Positions 34,086-45,113 of a stretch of DNA of 64,000 bases are shown one piece after another. The notes beneath the pieces were generated by a model. The model was not told where the DNA came from. It saw only the letters and a program-made list of their open reading frames with translations, and made no database searches. The stretch spans positions 186,001 to 250,000 of the forward strand of contig CP071499.1 in NCBI GenBank assembly GCA_017354895.1, read 5' to 3'. The DNA is from Podospora comata (lineage: Eukaryota; Ascomycota; Sordariomycetes; Sordariales; Podosporaceae). Numbering within the stretch: the first letter of the stretch is position 1; each line of letters begins with the position of its first letter. The translations under genes were made by a program, and so were the position numbers.

Positions 34086-37000
34086 GCTGGTCTGTTGGCA
34101 TGAAGGGAGGCTGGAGAAGAGAAAACCAAGGGATGTTTTAGCATGAGATTTTCCTTTTTTTCTTTCTTTCCCCTAGTTGGTCGGTCTTTCTATTTTGGGT
34201 TTTTTTTTGGATCATGGGATGTACTGAGCAAGCAAGCGTAGCGCTGACATGCGTGAAGCGTACATGTAGCAAAGCAAAGCAAATTGGTAACAAAGTACTG
34301 GCTCATGTGATTTTGGCTCAATGTATCGTCATGAGTAAGGGAGAGGAAGAGACGGGGTAATGAGGGCTGGCTGGTGGGAGGCTACTGCAGGTATGGTTTG
34401 TTCTTTTCTTCTTGTAGTGACGGTAGTGTGTTTCATTATTTTTCAGCTCTCTCTCATGGTGTGATCTATCGTTTTTTGTTCTTCTCCCTTAAGCCCGGCT
34501 CCCCGATTGCCAAGTTCTCATGATGTTGCTTTTTGGTCAAGGTGTGTGAGGTGGCCTGCATTTTCAGCTCTTGGGGCTGGCGTCCCATTTCCGCCCTGGA
34601 TTTGAGGTCCGAACATCCGAAGCCAAACACACGCCTGAGCATCCCTTGATCTTGCCGTCGGATTTGTTGACTTTTCATGGATGGCAGGTACCAAAGTTAT
34701 TTTCGGAGAGTCAGTGGAGATGATTTTGATTTCTTGGAAAGTCTTGGTGCCTTTTTCAAATTTTTTTTCGTCGTTTTCACTTTTTTGAAGAAAAGAGCGT
34801 TGCATGTGATTGATGTCTGGCTCGGTTGTGTCATTGGGTCGCTTGAAATCACGAACTATTGGACGGGTGCAGTGTTGAGTTTTTTGATGGCGGTTTCGTT
34901 ACCAGCAAAATACAGGTCGGTAGCGAGAACAGACGGACCAAAACACTTGAAGAAGGGTCATGAGGTTTCCCCCCCCGCAAGGGACTAGTTCTCGTTGAGG
35001 TGTTGCTATTTTGAGAGCGAGTGTAACCGCAACCCAACCCAACCCATCAGTCTCGGTTCAGTTTACCTGCCTACCAAGGTACTTGGACAAAAACATGGTG
35101 GCTTATGTGTCATGTGAAAGCGTGACATGGTGACAACCCGGGTCTTGGTGTCGTGCTGGATGTCCGTCACCGGTGTATTGCTTTTCGGTTGGTAACATCG
35201 CCGACACATGGAGTGGCATGGCAGGAAGGCTGACAGGAAGGACACACTCCCGTTACCAGCGGTTATGTGTGTGATCAAAGAGACAATTGATGCTCAAGGG
35301 GCCAATATGAGGCATGAGTTTGTCATGACGTACACAAGAACAGAATCAAGTTTTGAATTCTGAAGTTTGTCTCTTACTACTGGGTTAGGGATACAAGACA
35401 AGACAATTCTAGTCAGCGGGTATATGTTAATGCCGTGATACCCGAGCCGTGAATAACCTAACTATGAGGTAGTTGAGTAGGGCGGGATGCATAAAATTTC
35501 CGGCTGTGTGAGATAGCTGTGTATGTGATTCGACACCTCTGTCACCAATGACTGTAGGTGTATGGTGGAAAAGCCCCGAAGAGCTGGATAAGCTATGCAC
35601 ACAATAATGATCGACAGGTACCCGTCATAAATCAGGCAGGCAATCTGGGATTGGTTATGGTCCCAAGCCCTTGGTACGGCACCCAAACGAGGGACGGATA
35701 TGTAAGGGAAAGAAAGGTTGTGACAAAGTTCCTTTTTTCTTTTTGAGAAGCAATTCGGGTACGAGCAAGCCACGAGGACGAGCAGCTTTCTCATTCGAGG
35801 TGTACCAAGGTTTTGTATACTACTTCAAACCCGTTGCCTCAATACTATGCAAACGCTCGGAGGACATGTCTCGCATTTGTGAATCACTTCAACCTCACTC
35901 TGTCATCGGCAACCAGATTCCCGGCCTTCTGGGCAAAGAAGCAAGACCAGACACGCATCCTGCAATTTGCTTCCTCGTGTTTTTGCTGCACGCATAGACC
36001 CCCAAAAGAGCGAAATTGGAAATGGCAAACGACTGAAAATGCACAGAGAGATGAGTGGCCGACATCAAGAAACAGAAGCGGGAGGTCAGTTCAGGAAGTC
36101 GAGGGGATGATCGTGAGCCCAACGCGATGTTTGTTGCTTTTGAAAGCGGTGATACACCGCTAGCATCGACGCCGTTGATTTTCTCTTCAGCAAAGGCGAA
36201 ACGATTGTCAAATGAAATGTTGGTGAACGGGCGGTATGGATCTCGCGCAACAAAACTAAGGATCGCGGACCACAGGAGTTCAGCTCACGCGACTTCAGGG
36301 TCTCCCACCGCCGTTGTTGTATCACCACAACCCCACCAGCCACTCCCTATCCCAACGGTGTTGGGCGCCTCCAGAGCCTCTTGGCCACACTTGCCAGCGC
36401 CGTTTTCTTTTTGTGTGGCTTGAGCCTAGTCGGGGACCTGGTTGTCGATCGTGATACCCTGGCAGGCCTGCAAGATGCGGTCTAATACGATTTAATGACA
36501 TCAAACGGGGGTTGGCAGGATTGCTTTCGGGTCTGAACAGTGGCATTGTGGTAACTTGACGCTCAGCCGTTGAAGAAGAACAAATATTGCCTTTTCCCCG
36601 ACTCATCCAATCTGTATGCGCAGGTAAAAGAGATTCACAAGAAAACTGGCAGTTTGACGTGCCAAGAGACAGGCTGCCCATGTCCAGTTTAGCTCCCGCA
36701 AGAGCATCGAGCAAAGATCGACGCCACCCCGTTTGCTGTCAGGGTAGAGAAGCTTCGGTCTGGACTGAAGTTAGCCAGGGCTAGGGTTATGTGGGGGTTT
36801 ATCTCTTGGGATGAACATCATGATGGATTTGCAGTAAGGTGCCGATAGGGGAAATATCTCATACCTGGAATGATCAAGTAAATGGGGGGCTTCCAAGACG
36901 ATAACTTTGCAGCAGCAGCTGACTGCCATGCTTGATGGTGCGACAACGCCTGCCCTCATCCAGTAAGAAAAGAAGAAATGATGAGGCTCGATATCAAGCA

Positions 37001-37457
37001 GTGCAGATGCGGGCAAAACACCACGCTCTCGGCCCTGCATCCAGTGTCCACATCCAGAGATAGGGCTGGCGATCTCCCAGCGGGTCCGGCAGCTAGGCGC
37101 GGACTATTGAGATCGACGACGACAAACTCCAGAAGACGAGTGTCCAGGTTTGTAAGTGCCTGTCTTGGAAGAAATCGCTGTGCTCATCTCCGTCAAGAAC
37201 GGCATCATCCGGGTCAGGTTTGATTGTCACGAGACAGGTATATAAATCTCATGATGCCCTCGAGTAGAGACACATTCTCTTTTCTCATCCTCATCATCTT
37301 CACCTTCACCGCCGCCCTTCCCAACTAGTATTCCCCCTAATCAATAATATCCAACTCCAGTCGCTCTTTCGAGACTCTCCCATCCCTTAGTATTGCCTTA
37401 ATATCATCTTTAATCACCACCACCACCAGCACCATCACAAAACACCAAACAATCAAG
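34086..37457. other. Longest gene-poor block (about 3.4 kb)
   Basis: I see no convincing gene. The first 0.3 kb is probably the subtilase 3' end, with T-rich tracts (34148-34210). The last 0.25 kb is the promoter of the next gene with a TATA element at 37239-37246 and a long C/T-rich leader. Frames of 60-130 codons in between have no domain sense. Confidence 0.5.
37239..37246 (+). promoter_or_regulatory. TATA box of the Pro/Asp-rich secreted protein gene
   Basis: TATATAAA 219 bp before the start codon at 37458, with a CT-rich leader (TTCTCATCCTCATC-type) between them. This arrangement is typical of strongly expressed fungal genes. Confidence 0.5.
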
Positions 37458-38825
37458 ATGAAGTTTCTCAACGCCGCCATCGCCGCCGCCAGCTTCGGGT
37501 CCGTCCTCGCTGCGCCCGCCATTGACGCCCGCCATGACAAGCCTACTGCCACGGTGACTGTCCCAGCTGATTGCCCATGCAACACTGGCTCTCCTGCCGG
37601 CAGCAGCAGCATCAGCCTCCCCACCAACGTTCCCTCGGTTTCTGTCCCGGTCAACATCATCCCCTCGACCTCTTGCACAGATGATGCCGCTTCTTCAACA
37701 GGCGCTCCAGGCACTCCCGGCACTCCCAACATCCCCGGCATTCCCAATGTTCCGGGCACCCCCAATGTTCCGGGCACCCCCAATGTCCCGGGTGTACCCA
37801 ATGTTCCCGACACTCCTGCTGTTCCCGGTACCCCCAACTTTCCCATCGTTGATGTCGATGTCGACGTTCCAGGCACACCAGGCACACCAAACACCCCAGA
37901 CATCCCAGGTGACGACAGTGACGATGACAACGACAACGATGACGACAGCAGTGACAGCGACAGCGATGATGAGGACAACAACGGTACTCCCATCGTCGAT
38001 GTTGATGTAGACATTGATGTTCCTGGCACCCCTGGCACACCTGCTATCCCCACCACTTCTGGCAACCCTACCATCGACCTTGACGTTGTCGTTAGCCCCA
38101 TCGTGGACCTCGATATTGAGATCACTATTCCTGCCATTACTGCTGATGTCGATGTTAACGTTGTCATTGCCGACCTCGTTGCCACCATCGTCCAGATTGA
38201 GGCTCAGGTCCAGACCGATATCCAGCTCATTCGTAAGACACCCCGTTTTCATCATGATCAAGACGTATATGTTGCTAACATCACGGCCTAGTTGACATTA
38301 TCGGCGCTGTCGACATTGATGTTGATGCTCTCATTGCCGTCCTCATCGACCTCCAGGCTCAGATTGACCTCCTCGTTGGCGACATCACCCCCACCCTCAA
38401 CGCTCTCCTCCTCAACGTTGACCTCCTTGTTGACCTCAACCTCGCTGTCGTCCTCGACCTCGTTGCCGATGTCCAGGCTCTCCTTGGCGAGATTGAAGTT
38501 ACCGTCCAGGGTCTCCTTGCCCTCGATGCTGGTACGTCTTGCCGCCTCACTAGCTGCCTCCACAACTCAGATAGAGATGCTAACATGCCAATCAGACATC
38601 CTCCTCGTCATCTCCGCCAACCTCGAGGTTATCCTCGGCCTCGTTGTCGACATCTCTGTCCCCATTGTTGACGTTGTCGTTGACATCGTTGCCAACGTCG
38701 GTGCCTCTGTTGGTGCCGTTGTTGCCGGCGTTGTTGCCGACATCCAGGTCGTCCTCGATGCCATCGTCGACCTCACTGCCCTCCTCCGGGTGGACCTTGG
38801 CACCATCGTTGCGCTCCGCAAGTAA
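37458..38825 (+). CDS. Secreted Pro/Gly/Asp-rich protein without Lys or Arg in its body
   Basis: Three exons, 37458-38232, 38292-38531 and 38596-38825 (introns of 59 and 64 nt), 414 aa. A signal peptide (MKFLNAAIAAASFGSVLA) is followed by a short Cys-containing part (DCPCNTG). Then come collagen-like PGTPNVP repeats, an IVDVDVDV stretch, a block of nearly pure Asp/Ser/Asn (DDSDDDNDNDDDSSDSD), a second VDVDVDIDVPGTPGTP unit, and a C-terminal half of about 210 residues made mainly of Leu, Ile, Val, Ala and Asp (LIAVLIDLQAQIDLLVGDI). From residue 29 to 402 there is no Lys or Arg, and almost no aromatic residue. A TATA box and CT-rich leader suggest strong expression. No GPI signal or known domain. 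I infer a structural cell-surface or matrix protein; function unknown. Confidence 0.8.
37743..37814 (+). repeat. Four 18-bp tandem repeats encoding PNVPGT-like units
   Basis: Units at 37743, 37761, 37779 and 37797. The first two are identical (cccaatgttccgggcacc), the third and fourth diverge by a few bases. They encode PNVPGT, PNVPGT, PNVPGV and PNVPDT. In-frame copy number could vary between strains. Confidence 0.9.
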
Positions 38826-39667
38826 ATTGCAATTCTGAGCTTACTAATGAAGGAACAAAGGGGTTGTTGGTCATGAGACATGCATATGACTAGAAGGGAT
38901 TGGGTTAATTCCCGGCTGCTAGAGTAGAAGCTGGGTTGCGAGAAGGAGTTGGTTTTCAGCTGTTCCTTGTCAGGGTCTTTTCTTTTTTTGTCGATAGTTT
39001 GTGCTTTTGTATACTTAGATTGTAATTTTGATTGTCTTGTGTGTTTTGCCAGAACTAGTTCCTTGTTCTCTTCGTGCTTTGTGAACAGTCAACCAACCCA
39101 ACTCAGGGGCATCGGCATTTGTCAGTCCCGCAATGACATCAGAGCCACCTTGAGGTTGGTGAAGCGTGAGGCTTGCATCCGTCAAAGTTTGTCTACACTT
39201 TGGACGAGTCAGTCAGTTTCGGCGCCGGCGCTAGAGATTCGCAAAAACCACCCACCAAACAAATCACACCTGTTCAGGTGCTGGATGGAAAAATAAGGAA
39301 GGAACGATGCGAGGGTTTCCATGGGGCCAGACTCATCTTCACATGCTTCGGGAACTTGACCATCGCGGCTGATGGTCCCCCAAAAAGGTCTGGCCCCGTC
39401 AGAAATAAGTTAGTGTTTTCATCCTCCCCGTCACCCCTTTGCCGGCTGGCTGAACATCAGTTGCCTGGCAAATATCCCAGGCTGTCACGACTCAACGCTT
39501 CCCTTCGGTTTCATTGGCCTCTTTTTGAGTCGCGGTTGTCCCTTTTTCCTTCTCCATTATGAAGCTGGTACCCCAGCATCAACTGGCCGCGGCCACCCAT
39601 TCATTGTCACCCATTATCCTCCATGTTGTCCCCTTGACTGGGAGCACGACATTGACAGCCGCGGATT
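38826..39667. other. Intergenic region
   Basis: An 842-bp region between tandem genes. A T-rich tract near 38977-39050 is probably 3' untranslated. Nothing else recognised. Confidence 0.5.
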
Positions 39668-41359
39668 ATGGCTGATATTATCGAGCCCGTGGCTCGCCCA
39701 CCGCCACCACCCAACTTCAACACACTTGCTGAGATTCAGCAAGAGGCAGAGTCACCAACACCAGCACCTTTCATCCGCCTGATACAATCTCCTGTTCCCC
39801 AAAGCGGCGACATACCAGCCGCCACCTTCAGAGTACCTCGTGCAACACTTCTCCGACCGAGCAAAGATCCAGCCCGCAAAATCCATCCAGTTTTTGAAGC
39901 AAAACTCCGAAACAACATGCTGCCCGCTTTGGGCTTTGTCGAGCTGGCCAACGCAGGCGACGTCGCCGCCAACGTGTACAACTCGACACCAATACCTATT
40001 ACCATTGTGATCTGCATGATTGCTGGTGGTACCGCCTGCTTCAGCCTGCTCTTCTTCCTCATATACGACGCGACTCGAAGCTGGAAAAACATCTGTGGAC
40101 TCAGGGTTGAAAGGCGGTTTCTGCAAGACCTACAAAAGGCCGAGGACGAGCAGCAAGACTTGGAAAAGAGAAGTGCCGGCGCAGGCATTGCCCGTTCATT
40201 CTCTGGCTCCCATACCAGTGGTTCGAGCAAAGAAAAAAGAGCTGATGACGCTGCAAGGAACTGGGGCAGAACCCTGGCTTGCTTTCTCCATATTAACAAC
40301 CAGGACCTCCGTTCCGAAATTGTCTACCGCTTCGGCATGGACATTGTCATCGGCGTCGGTATACTGCTGGTCAGTGCTGGCACCTGGATGGCCACCCGGG
40401 GCGAAGACCCCTATCTTTTTGATCTCTCTAACCTCCTCACTGGCTTCCTCGGCAACTCCCCACTCGCCTTTTACGCAGTCATCAACATGCTCTGGGCAGT
40501 CTACCTCGACAACGACCAACGCAAGAAAACACGCATGGTCGCCTCGTCTCTCTATTCCGACTTTCCCCCAGGACGTTCCTATGTAGGCGACCGCCTCGAA
40601 CACATGGTCTCCACCAGAGCCAACTACCTGCGCATCCACTTCCTGCTCAACGGGCTACCCGGTCTGATAGCAGGCGCCATGTCCCTCGCTGCGGCGACGC
40701 AGTGGTGGGCTTATGTAGTGCTGATCCCTTGCATCGTCAACTCGGTCATGGCCAACCGGCTGTGGCGGCACAAGATCGGCTATGACCGGCCGTTCTTGAC
40801 CAACATCGATCTAAAACCCCTCAGCCGGGACGAGCTGCTTGAATCCCTACTCTTGGTGGATAGCCGTCGGCAGAATTTGGCCGCGACGAGGTGGGCGGCG
40901 ATCACGATGCCGTTTTGTCCGTTACTGCAGTACATTGTTCAGTTCAACCTCTTTGAGCAGTTTTGTCTTCGACTGCTGTCAAAGAACCCCGACATGACCA
41001 GACGTTACTTCCAGGGTGATGTCGAAAATGAGCTGGGCGGGGGGACGGCAACGGTGACGATTGACGCGTACCAAGTGTTGAAACTGGCTGAACTCGAGCC
41101 ATGTACAAGAGATGTGGTCACCCAGGCCGCGAGGGACACGATCTGGTTTGATGCGAAACGTGGATTGGAGTCGAGGGAGAGGTGGCTGATTGAGATTCTG
41201 GAGGTGTACCTCGTGCTGGGGGCGGTTGAAAATGATGGAGGCCGTGATACGCGGCCTTCAACATCGTCGTTTACAGAGAAGAAGTCGGGGTCTGTCAACT
41301 CGCTGTCTGAACAGGAAGACGTCAATGAGAAGCTTGAGATCAGTTTCAGCAGAGAGTAA
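39668..41359 (+). CDS. Multi-pass fungal membrane protein, unknown function
   Basis: Single exon, 563 aa. A Pro-rich cytosolic-type N-terminus (EPVARPPPPPNFNTL) is followed by a first TM segment near residues 108-130 (PIPITIVICMIAGGTACF). A charged loop with ERRFLQDLQKAEDEQQDLEK comes next, then further hydrophobic segments: DIVIGVGILLVSAGTW, LLTGFLGNSPLAFYAVINML, LNGLPGLIAGAMSLAAAT with WWAYVVLIPCIVNSVMA, and TMPFCPLLQYIVQFNLF. The C-terminal 170 residues are soluble and mixed in charge. About six TM segments in total. I do not recognise a Pfam family; the composition and length resemble conserved hypothetical integral membrane proteins of filamentous fungi. It converges on the EXPERA-like gene, 233 bp away. 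Confidence 0.8.
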   Translation: MADIIEPVARPPPPPNFNTLAEIQQEAESPTPAPFIRLIQSPVPQSGDIPAATFRVPRATLLRPSKDPARKIHPVFEAKLRNNMLPALGFVELANAGDVAANVYNSTPIPITIVICMIAGGTACFSLLFFLIYDATRSWKNICGLRVERRFLQDLQKAEDEQQDLEKRSAGAGIARSFSGSHTSGSSKEKRADDAARNWGRTLACFLHINNQDLRSEIVYRFGMDIVIGVGILLVSAGTWMATRGEDPYLFDLSNLLTGFLGNSPLAFYAVINMLWAVYLDNDQRKKTRMVASSLYSDFPPGRSYVGDRLEHMVSTRANYLRIHFLLNGLPGLIAGAMSLAAATQWWAYVVLIPCIVNSVMANRLWRHKIGYDRPFLTNIDLKPLSRDELLESLLLVDSRRQNLAATRWAAITMPFCPLLQYIVQFNLFEQFCLRLLSKNPDMTRRYFQGDVENELGGGTATVTIDAYQVLKLAELEPCTRDVVTQAARDTIWFDAKRGLESRERWLIEILEVYLVLGAVENDGGRDTRPSTSSFTEKKSGSVNSLSEQEDVNEKLEISFSRE

Positions 41360-41592
41360 TGGAAAACGAAACCGAACAAACACATGCTACGAATTCCTAC
41401 AAGAGGTTATGCCAGTCGGCGTATTCCAGCGTATCTGTTACTTACGGTCCTGGTGTGGGTGGAATCTAGTCTCACACAATTCGGAACACGCCGGTCTCGA
41501 TGTTGGTAAAGGCAACGCAGCTTCCCGTTTCTCGTTCGTATTTTCCCGCTACATCTCCCACGGTTCACCAAGCCATTGCACAACCCCCGCCC

Positions 41593-42277
41593 TCAGAGCT
41601 CCTTCTTCTCGGACCCATTCTTCACCACCTCGCTGTACGTTGGCTCGTCTTCAGTCTCAGCACCAGCAAGCCCATCAATGATCTCCTTCCCAAACCCATA
41701 GATAAACTGCGTCGCAGGAAAAACAAGCCACAGCCCACTGCCAGTTTCGTTAGTATACACACCCTCAATCTCCAGCCACCAGCCACAAACACAAAAAGCA
41801 AACTTACTTCGGCACCACCCAAAGAACCACCAGCCTAAAGAGATCGTTCTGCCCAATGTTCTCATACCCCGAACAAATCTCATTCAGCCAATACAGCACA
41901 GTCTTGCTCTCGGTCATAACCCCGGCCGCAAAACCAGTCAACACCGCCGCCGCCGCCCTCTTTCCCCTAATCTCCCCAGTAACCTGATCTTTACTCGTCC
42001 ACCAAATCCAAGCATACACGAGGTACATGGCCGTCTCGATGGCGTTCATCCAGCTCTGTGCAGCCGGGAACCCAGACCCGGCGTGCCACTGCTTCCAGCC
42101 GTAGTTGCCGTCCACCTCGCCGTAGAGCGCGTAGGGTACCCAGAAGGGCGAGTGTATGGACCCGCCAGGCATTGTGTGAGGCCGGAATATGACATAAAAA
42201 AAGTCCCAGGTCACGGCGGGGAGGGAGAAAGCGAGCCACAAGAGGGTCAGCTGGGTTGGGGTGTGGGTAAATGTCAT
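41593..42277 (-). CDS. EXPERA-like small membrane protein
   Basis: Two exons, 42277-41808 and 41737-41593 (70-nt intron), 204 aa. The product starts MTFTHTPTQLTLLWLAFSLP, with TM1, then a conserved-looking segment FRPHTMPGGSIHSPFW, VPYALYGEVDGNYGWKQW and ETAMYLVYAWIWW (TM2), VLTGFAAGVMTESKTVLYWL (TM3) and, across the splice, VVLWVVPNGLWLVFP (TM4). The four-helix layout and PNGLWLVFP motif recall EXPERA/emopamil-binding-like proteins, whose members include sterol isomerases and chaperone-like ER proteins. I cannot see a complete sterol-isomerase active site, so the activity is open. The C-terminus is acidic, cytosolic, ending KKEL. The splice restores a continuous TM4, which supports the model. 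Confidence 0.75.
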
Positions 42278-42901
42278 TTTTTGCAGTTGTTGGTATGCAA
42301 TATTGTACCTCCGTGGGGGCGATTGAGGATTGACAACGAGGACAACAATGTTGATGAGAATAAATATTAAAGGGTGAAGATGAAACAACAGCAAGAGGGA
42401 GTGGACATGCCAGCTTACTTAGCCCATCTCATCTATTCCGCTTCCATGACATCGGATGACTTGCGTTGCCGTGATGTGTGAAGGGTGAACATGCCGAAAA
42501 TGAGGGGCTGTCCAATCAGCAGCCAGTCTTTGTTGGTCAACAGGCACGTCCGTGACCAAAAGAGCCCAGACAAGACATCGATAATATGGAACTTGTGATG
42601 CTATTGGTCCGCCAAGAATGTAACTCAACCTCGTCTTTTTGAGCACCGGGGTGGGATTGGCTGATGTCACAGAAGGCCTGGTTCAAAAGTTCCCGAGGCC
42701 AAGAGAACATCTTTAATTGACTGATCGTGGAGATGGTTGCGCATCCCAACATTTCATAATCGTCCACCCTTCCAACAAGGTATGTATGATAGCAACTTCC
42801 AATCCGGGTGATATCAATACTCGATTCCTTCCTCACGCCCGCCCTTCGAGATCCTAACCATGCCCGCCAAACCTTGCTAGCAGTGGCCCAAAACCTCGAA
42901 C
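42278..42901. other. Intergenic region
   Basis: A 624-bp region between two reverse-strand genes, containing the EXPERA-like promoter and the 3' end of the GPI-protein gene. No gene recognised. Confidence 0.5.
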
Positions 42902-43514
42902 TCAGAGCGCCAAAGCCAGGAGAAAGCCAACCGCCATTGCCTTGAGGCTTCTAGACACAGAGTCAGCAAATCTGCTCAAGCCATAGGGATATGGGCACGT
43001 ACCGGCCAAAAAGCCCATTCGTGTCAGCAGCTTGATTTGTCGAATTGGTCGTCGTGGGGGCAGACTGGGTAGCTGTTGATACCTCTGGAGAGCCTGTGCC
43101 TGTTGCAGCCGACGATGTCGCAGAATCTTGAGAGGTGGCAGACAAAGTCAAGTTCGAGTTGGCCGTAGGAGCGGTCAAGTTGGATACCACGCTCGTGATG
43201 TTGGCAAGGATAGAGCTTGTGAGTTCCGACAGTTGGGACGCGTCAATGGGTGGCAAGGTGACCTCCAAATCGCCAAGGCTGTTCCCGGGCGTGAAGGTGA
43301 CGGTGGCCTGAGGTGGCTTCTGCTGGTTGCTGTACACTGTGACGGTGCTGAGGCCGACAGTGGTGAGCTGAGCCAGCTGCTGGGTCCCGTTGGTCAACCC
43401 ATTGCCAACGATCACGGTGGCTGTTGTCGCGGCCACAGTGACGAGGGACACGTTGTCGGCCCTGGCGAGAGCGGCGGCGAGCAGGGCTCCGTGAAGAAGC
43501 ATTGTCGGGAACAT
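42902..43514 (-). CDS. Small GPI-anchored Ser/Thr-rich surface protein
   Basis: Two exons, 43514-43003 and 42950-42902 (52-nt intron), 186 aa. A signal peptide (MFPTMLLHGALLAAALARA) is followed by a Thr/Val-rich segment with several N-glycosylation sequons (NVSL, NGTQ, NITS, NLTA, NLTL). A Ser/Thr/Ala-rich stalk comes next, then a small-residue site before a C-terminal hydrophobic tail (SLKAMAVGFLLALAL, ending in the stop). The tail exists only after splicing the last short exon; without splicing the frame would end in a non-hydrophobic WLEQIC. This layout is that of a GPI-anchored cell-wall protein. No catalytic domain recognised. Confidence 0.75.
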
Positions 43515-44365
43515 CTTGAGAGGGCCGATGGTGAGAAGGCCGTGATGCGTATTTGTCGGCCGAAGGACGAGGCAGATGGGATACTAGCTGAATCGGAATG
43601 TTGAGAGACAAGTTGGAATAGCGGCTCGATGTATTCATTTGGTTGTGGAGAGGAATCTTGCAACACGGGAGAGAAGACAGAACCGGGGAGAAAGCCTTCC
43701 ACATTCAGCTTCCCAACCAAATTCCGCCCAAGTCACCCGGATGCAGGACCGCAGAGTGGGAGGCACCTTCCTCATCAAAGGCAACTGAAGGCAGCAGCCT
43801 GGCAATGGCATCATCCGCCCTGTTTCCAGCTGCGCCCAAGTACCTAACAAACCAGCGGGAAGCTCCGAACCCCGTCCATGATCACTCTGCGGACTGGCTG
43901 TGACAGAAGAGAGAGAACATGATGGCCTTGTGCTTGCTTGACGACAGGGACGACAAGTGGACGACCACATTTGGATATTCCCGGCGAACAGGAGGTGGTC
44001 GTGGGTGACCGCAGGCTCCTTCCTGAACACACCGTGGGGCTCGGGGGTCGGTGACGGGAGTTGGTGGAGTCTTGTCGAATTTGTACGAGCATGTTCAGTC
44101 GAGACTTCCTGACTGGCCAGCTCAGGTGCCAGTGGCGGGCCTGAATAGTGGAAGTTGCTTGCTTGATGCTGTGGGAGGAGCGTTGGGCGATATGTAGGTA
44201 GGTACCTTAACTCTTTGAGCAATTCTCAGCTGCATAACTGAGAGCAGAACCACGGCACTGTGAGATAAACTTGAACAGGAAATTGGTATCATGATGTACG
44301 AAAATGCTCGGTGTATACAAAATGTAACTGACATGGCCCATCAACCGCCCCTTGACATTACCTCT
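43515..44365. other. Intergenic region
   Basis: An 851-bp region between two reverse-strand surface-protein genes. A 195-codon reverse frame (44222-43635) spans most of it but has no signal peptide or domain and I do not call it. A GTAGGTAGGTACC motif lies near 44193-44206. Confidence 0.45.
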
Positions 44366-45113
44366 TTATAACAAAGCAGCGCCGACGAGAAGCATCACGC
44401 CTGTGAGAGCGAAGCTTCCAAACGATACCCTCTCGCCCATCATTGGTGCGGCGGCACTGGGTTGTGAGGTGGTCGCCGCCGGAGCGGGCGCCGTGGTTTC
44501 CGACCCGCTGGACCCCGAATTGGACGATGAGCCAACGAGCGCCGACAGTGTGTCATCCGGCTGGAAGGATGCCGTGACGGCGCTGCCGTTGACACAAGAG
44601 CCGCCGGGGGCTGGCGCGGAACCAGACACAAAGTTGACAGCGGCGCACTGTTCCCTGTGTTAGCGTATCGAGATACCGCGACATGTCGGGGAATTTGGCA
44701 CATACCGCGTATAGAATGCCATCGCCAGCATTGCCGCTGATGCCTAGGAAACCCTTCTTCCCAGCCCACTCGCCGGGCACTGTCACAACAGGCTCGCAGA
44801 AGTTACCACGCCCAGTTTGTTGCACAATGGGGAACAGCTGCTCCCAGTCGCCGCCGGCTTTGGGGTCAAGGGTACCACGGATCAACCAATTGCCCTGAGC
44901 ATGCCCATTGAATAGTTGTACGTAGTCGCCTTCGACGTGGAAATCGGTCGCCGTGTTTTGATCAATGTCGGCATTGGCACCACCGCATGGTGCCGTGGCC
45001 TGCGAGCTGCTCTCAGCCGTCAGAGGGGAGGGATGTTGAAGCTCGAAGTGGGCATTGGCCGTTGTCGACAGGAGAAGGAGGCCGGCAGCGAGAACGGATC
45101 TGAGAGACGCCAT
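44366..45113 (-). CDS. X325/Bim1-like copper-binding GPI-anchored protein
   Basis: Two exons, 45113-44706 and 44647-44366 (58-nt intron), 229 aa. The signal peptide [21 protein letters not shown] is followed by His22, which becomes His1 of the mature protein ([10 protein letters not shown]), the hallmark of the LPMO-like X325 family. Cys pairs are in [15 protein letters not shown], the spliced YACAAVNF and GSCVNGS. The fold is a small beta-sandwich domain to about residue 155. A Ser/Thr/Ala/Pro-rich stalk and a C-terminal hydrophobic tail ([15 protein letters not shown]) give a GPI anchor signal. X325 proteins bind Cu(II) through the N-terminal His brace but have no polysaccharide oxidation activity. 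Cryptococcus Bim1 aids copper acquisition. The gene is divergent from the ferric reductase at 46776, which fits a metal-uptake role. Confidence 0.85.

Noticed and set aside
37337-38188. 283-codon and other reverse-strand frames rich in Gly, Val, Met and Ser
   Set aside because: They mirror the Pro/Gly/Asp/Val repeats of the secreted protein on the forward strand, which has a signal peptide, consensus splice sites and a TATA box.
43635-44222. 195-codon reverse frame between two surface-protein genes
   Set aside because: No start context, signal peptide or domain. Composition (Pro, Ser, Arg, His) is that of non-coding GC-rich DNA.
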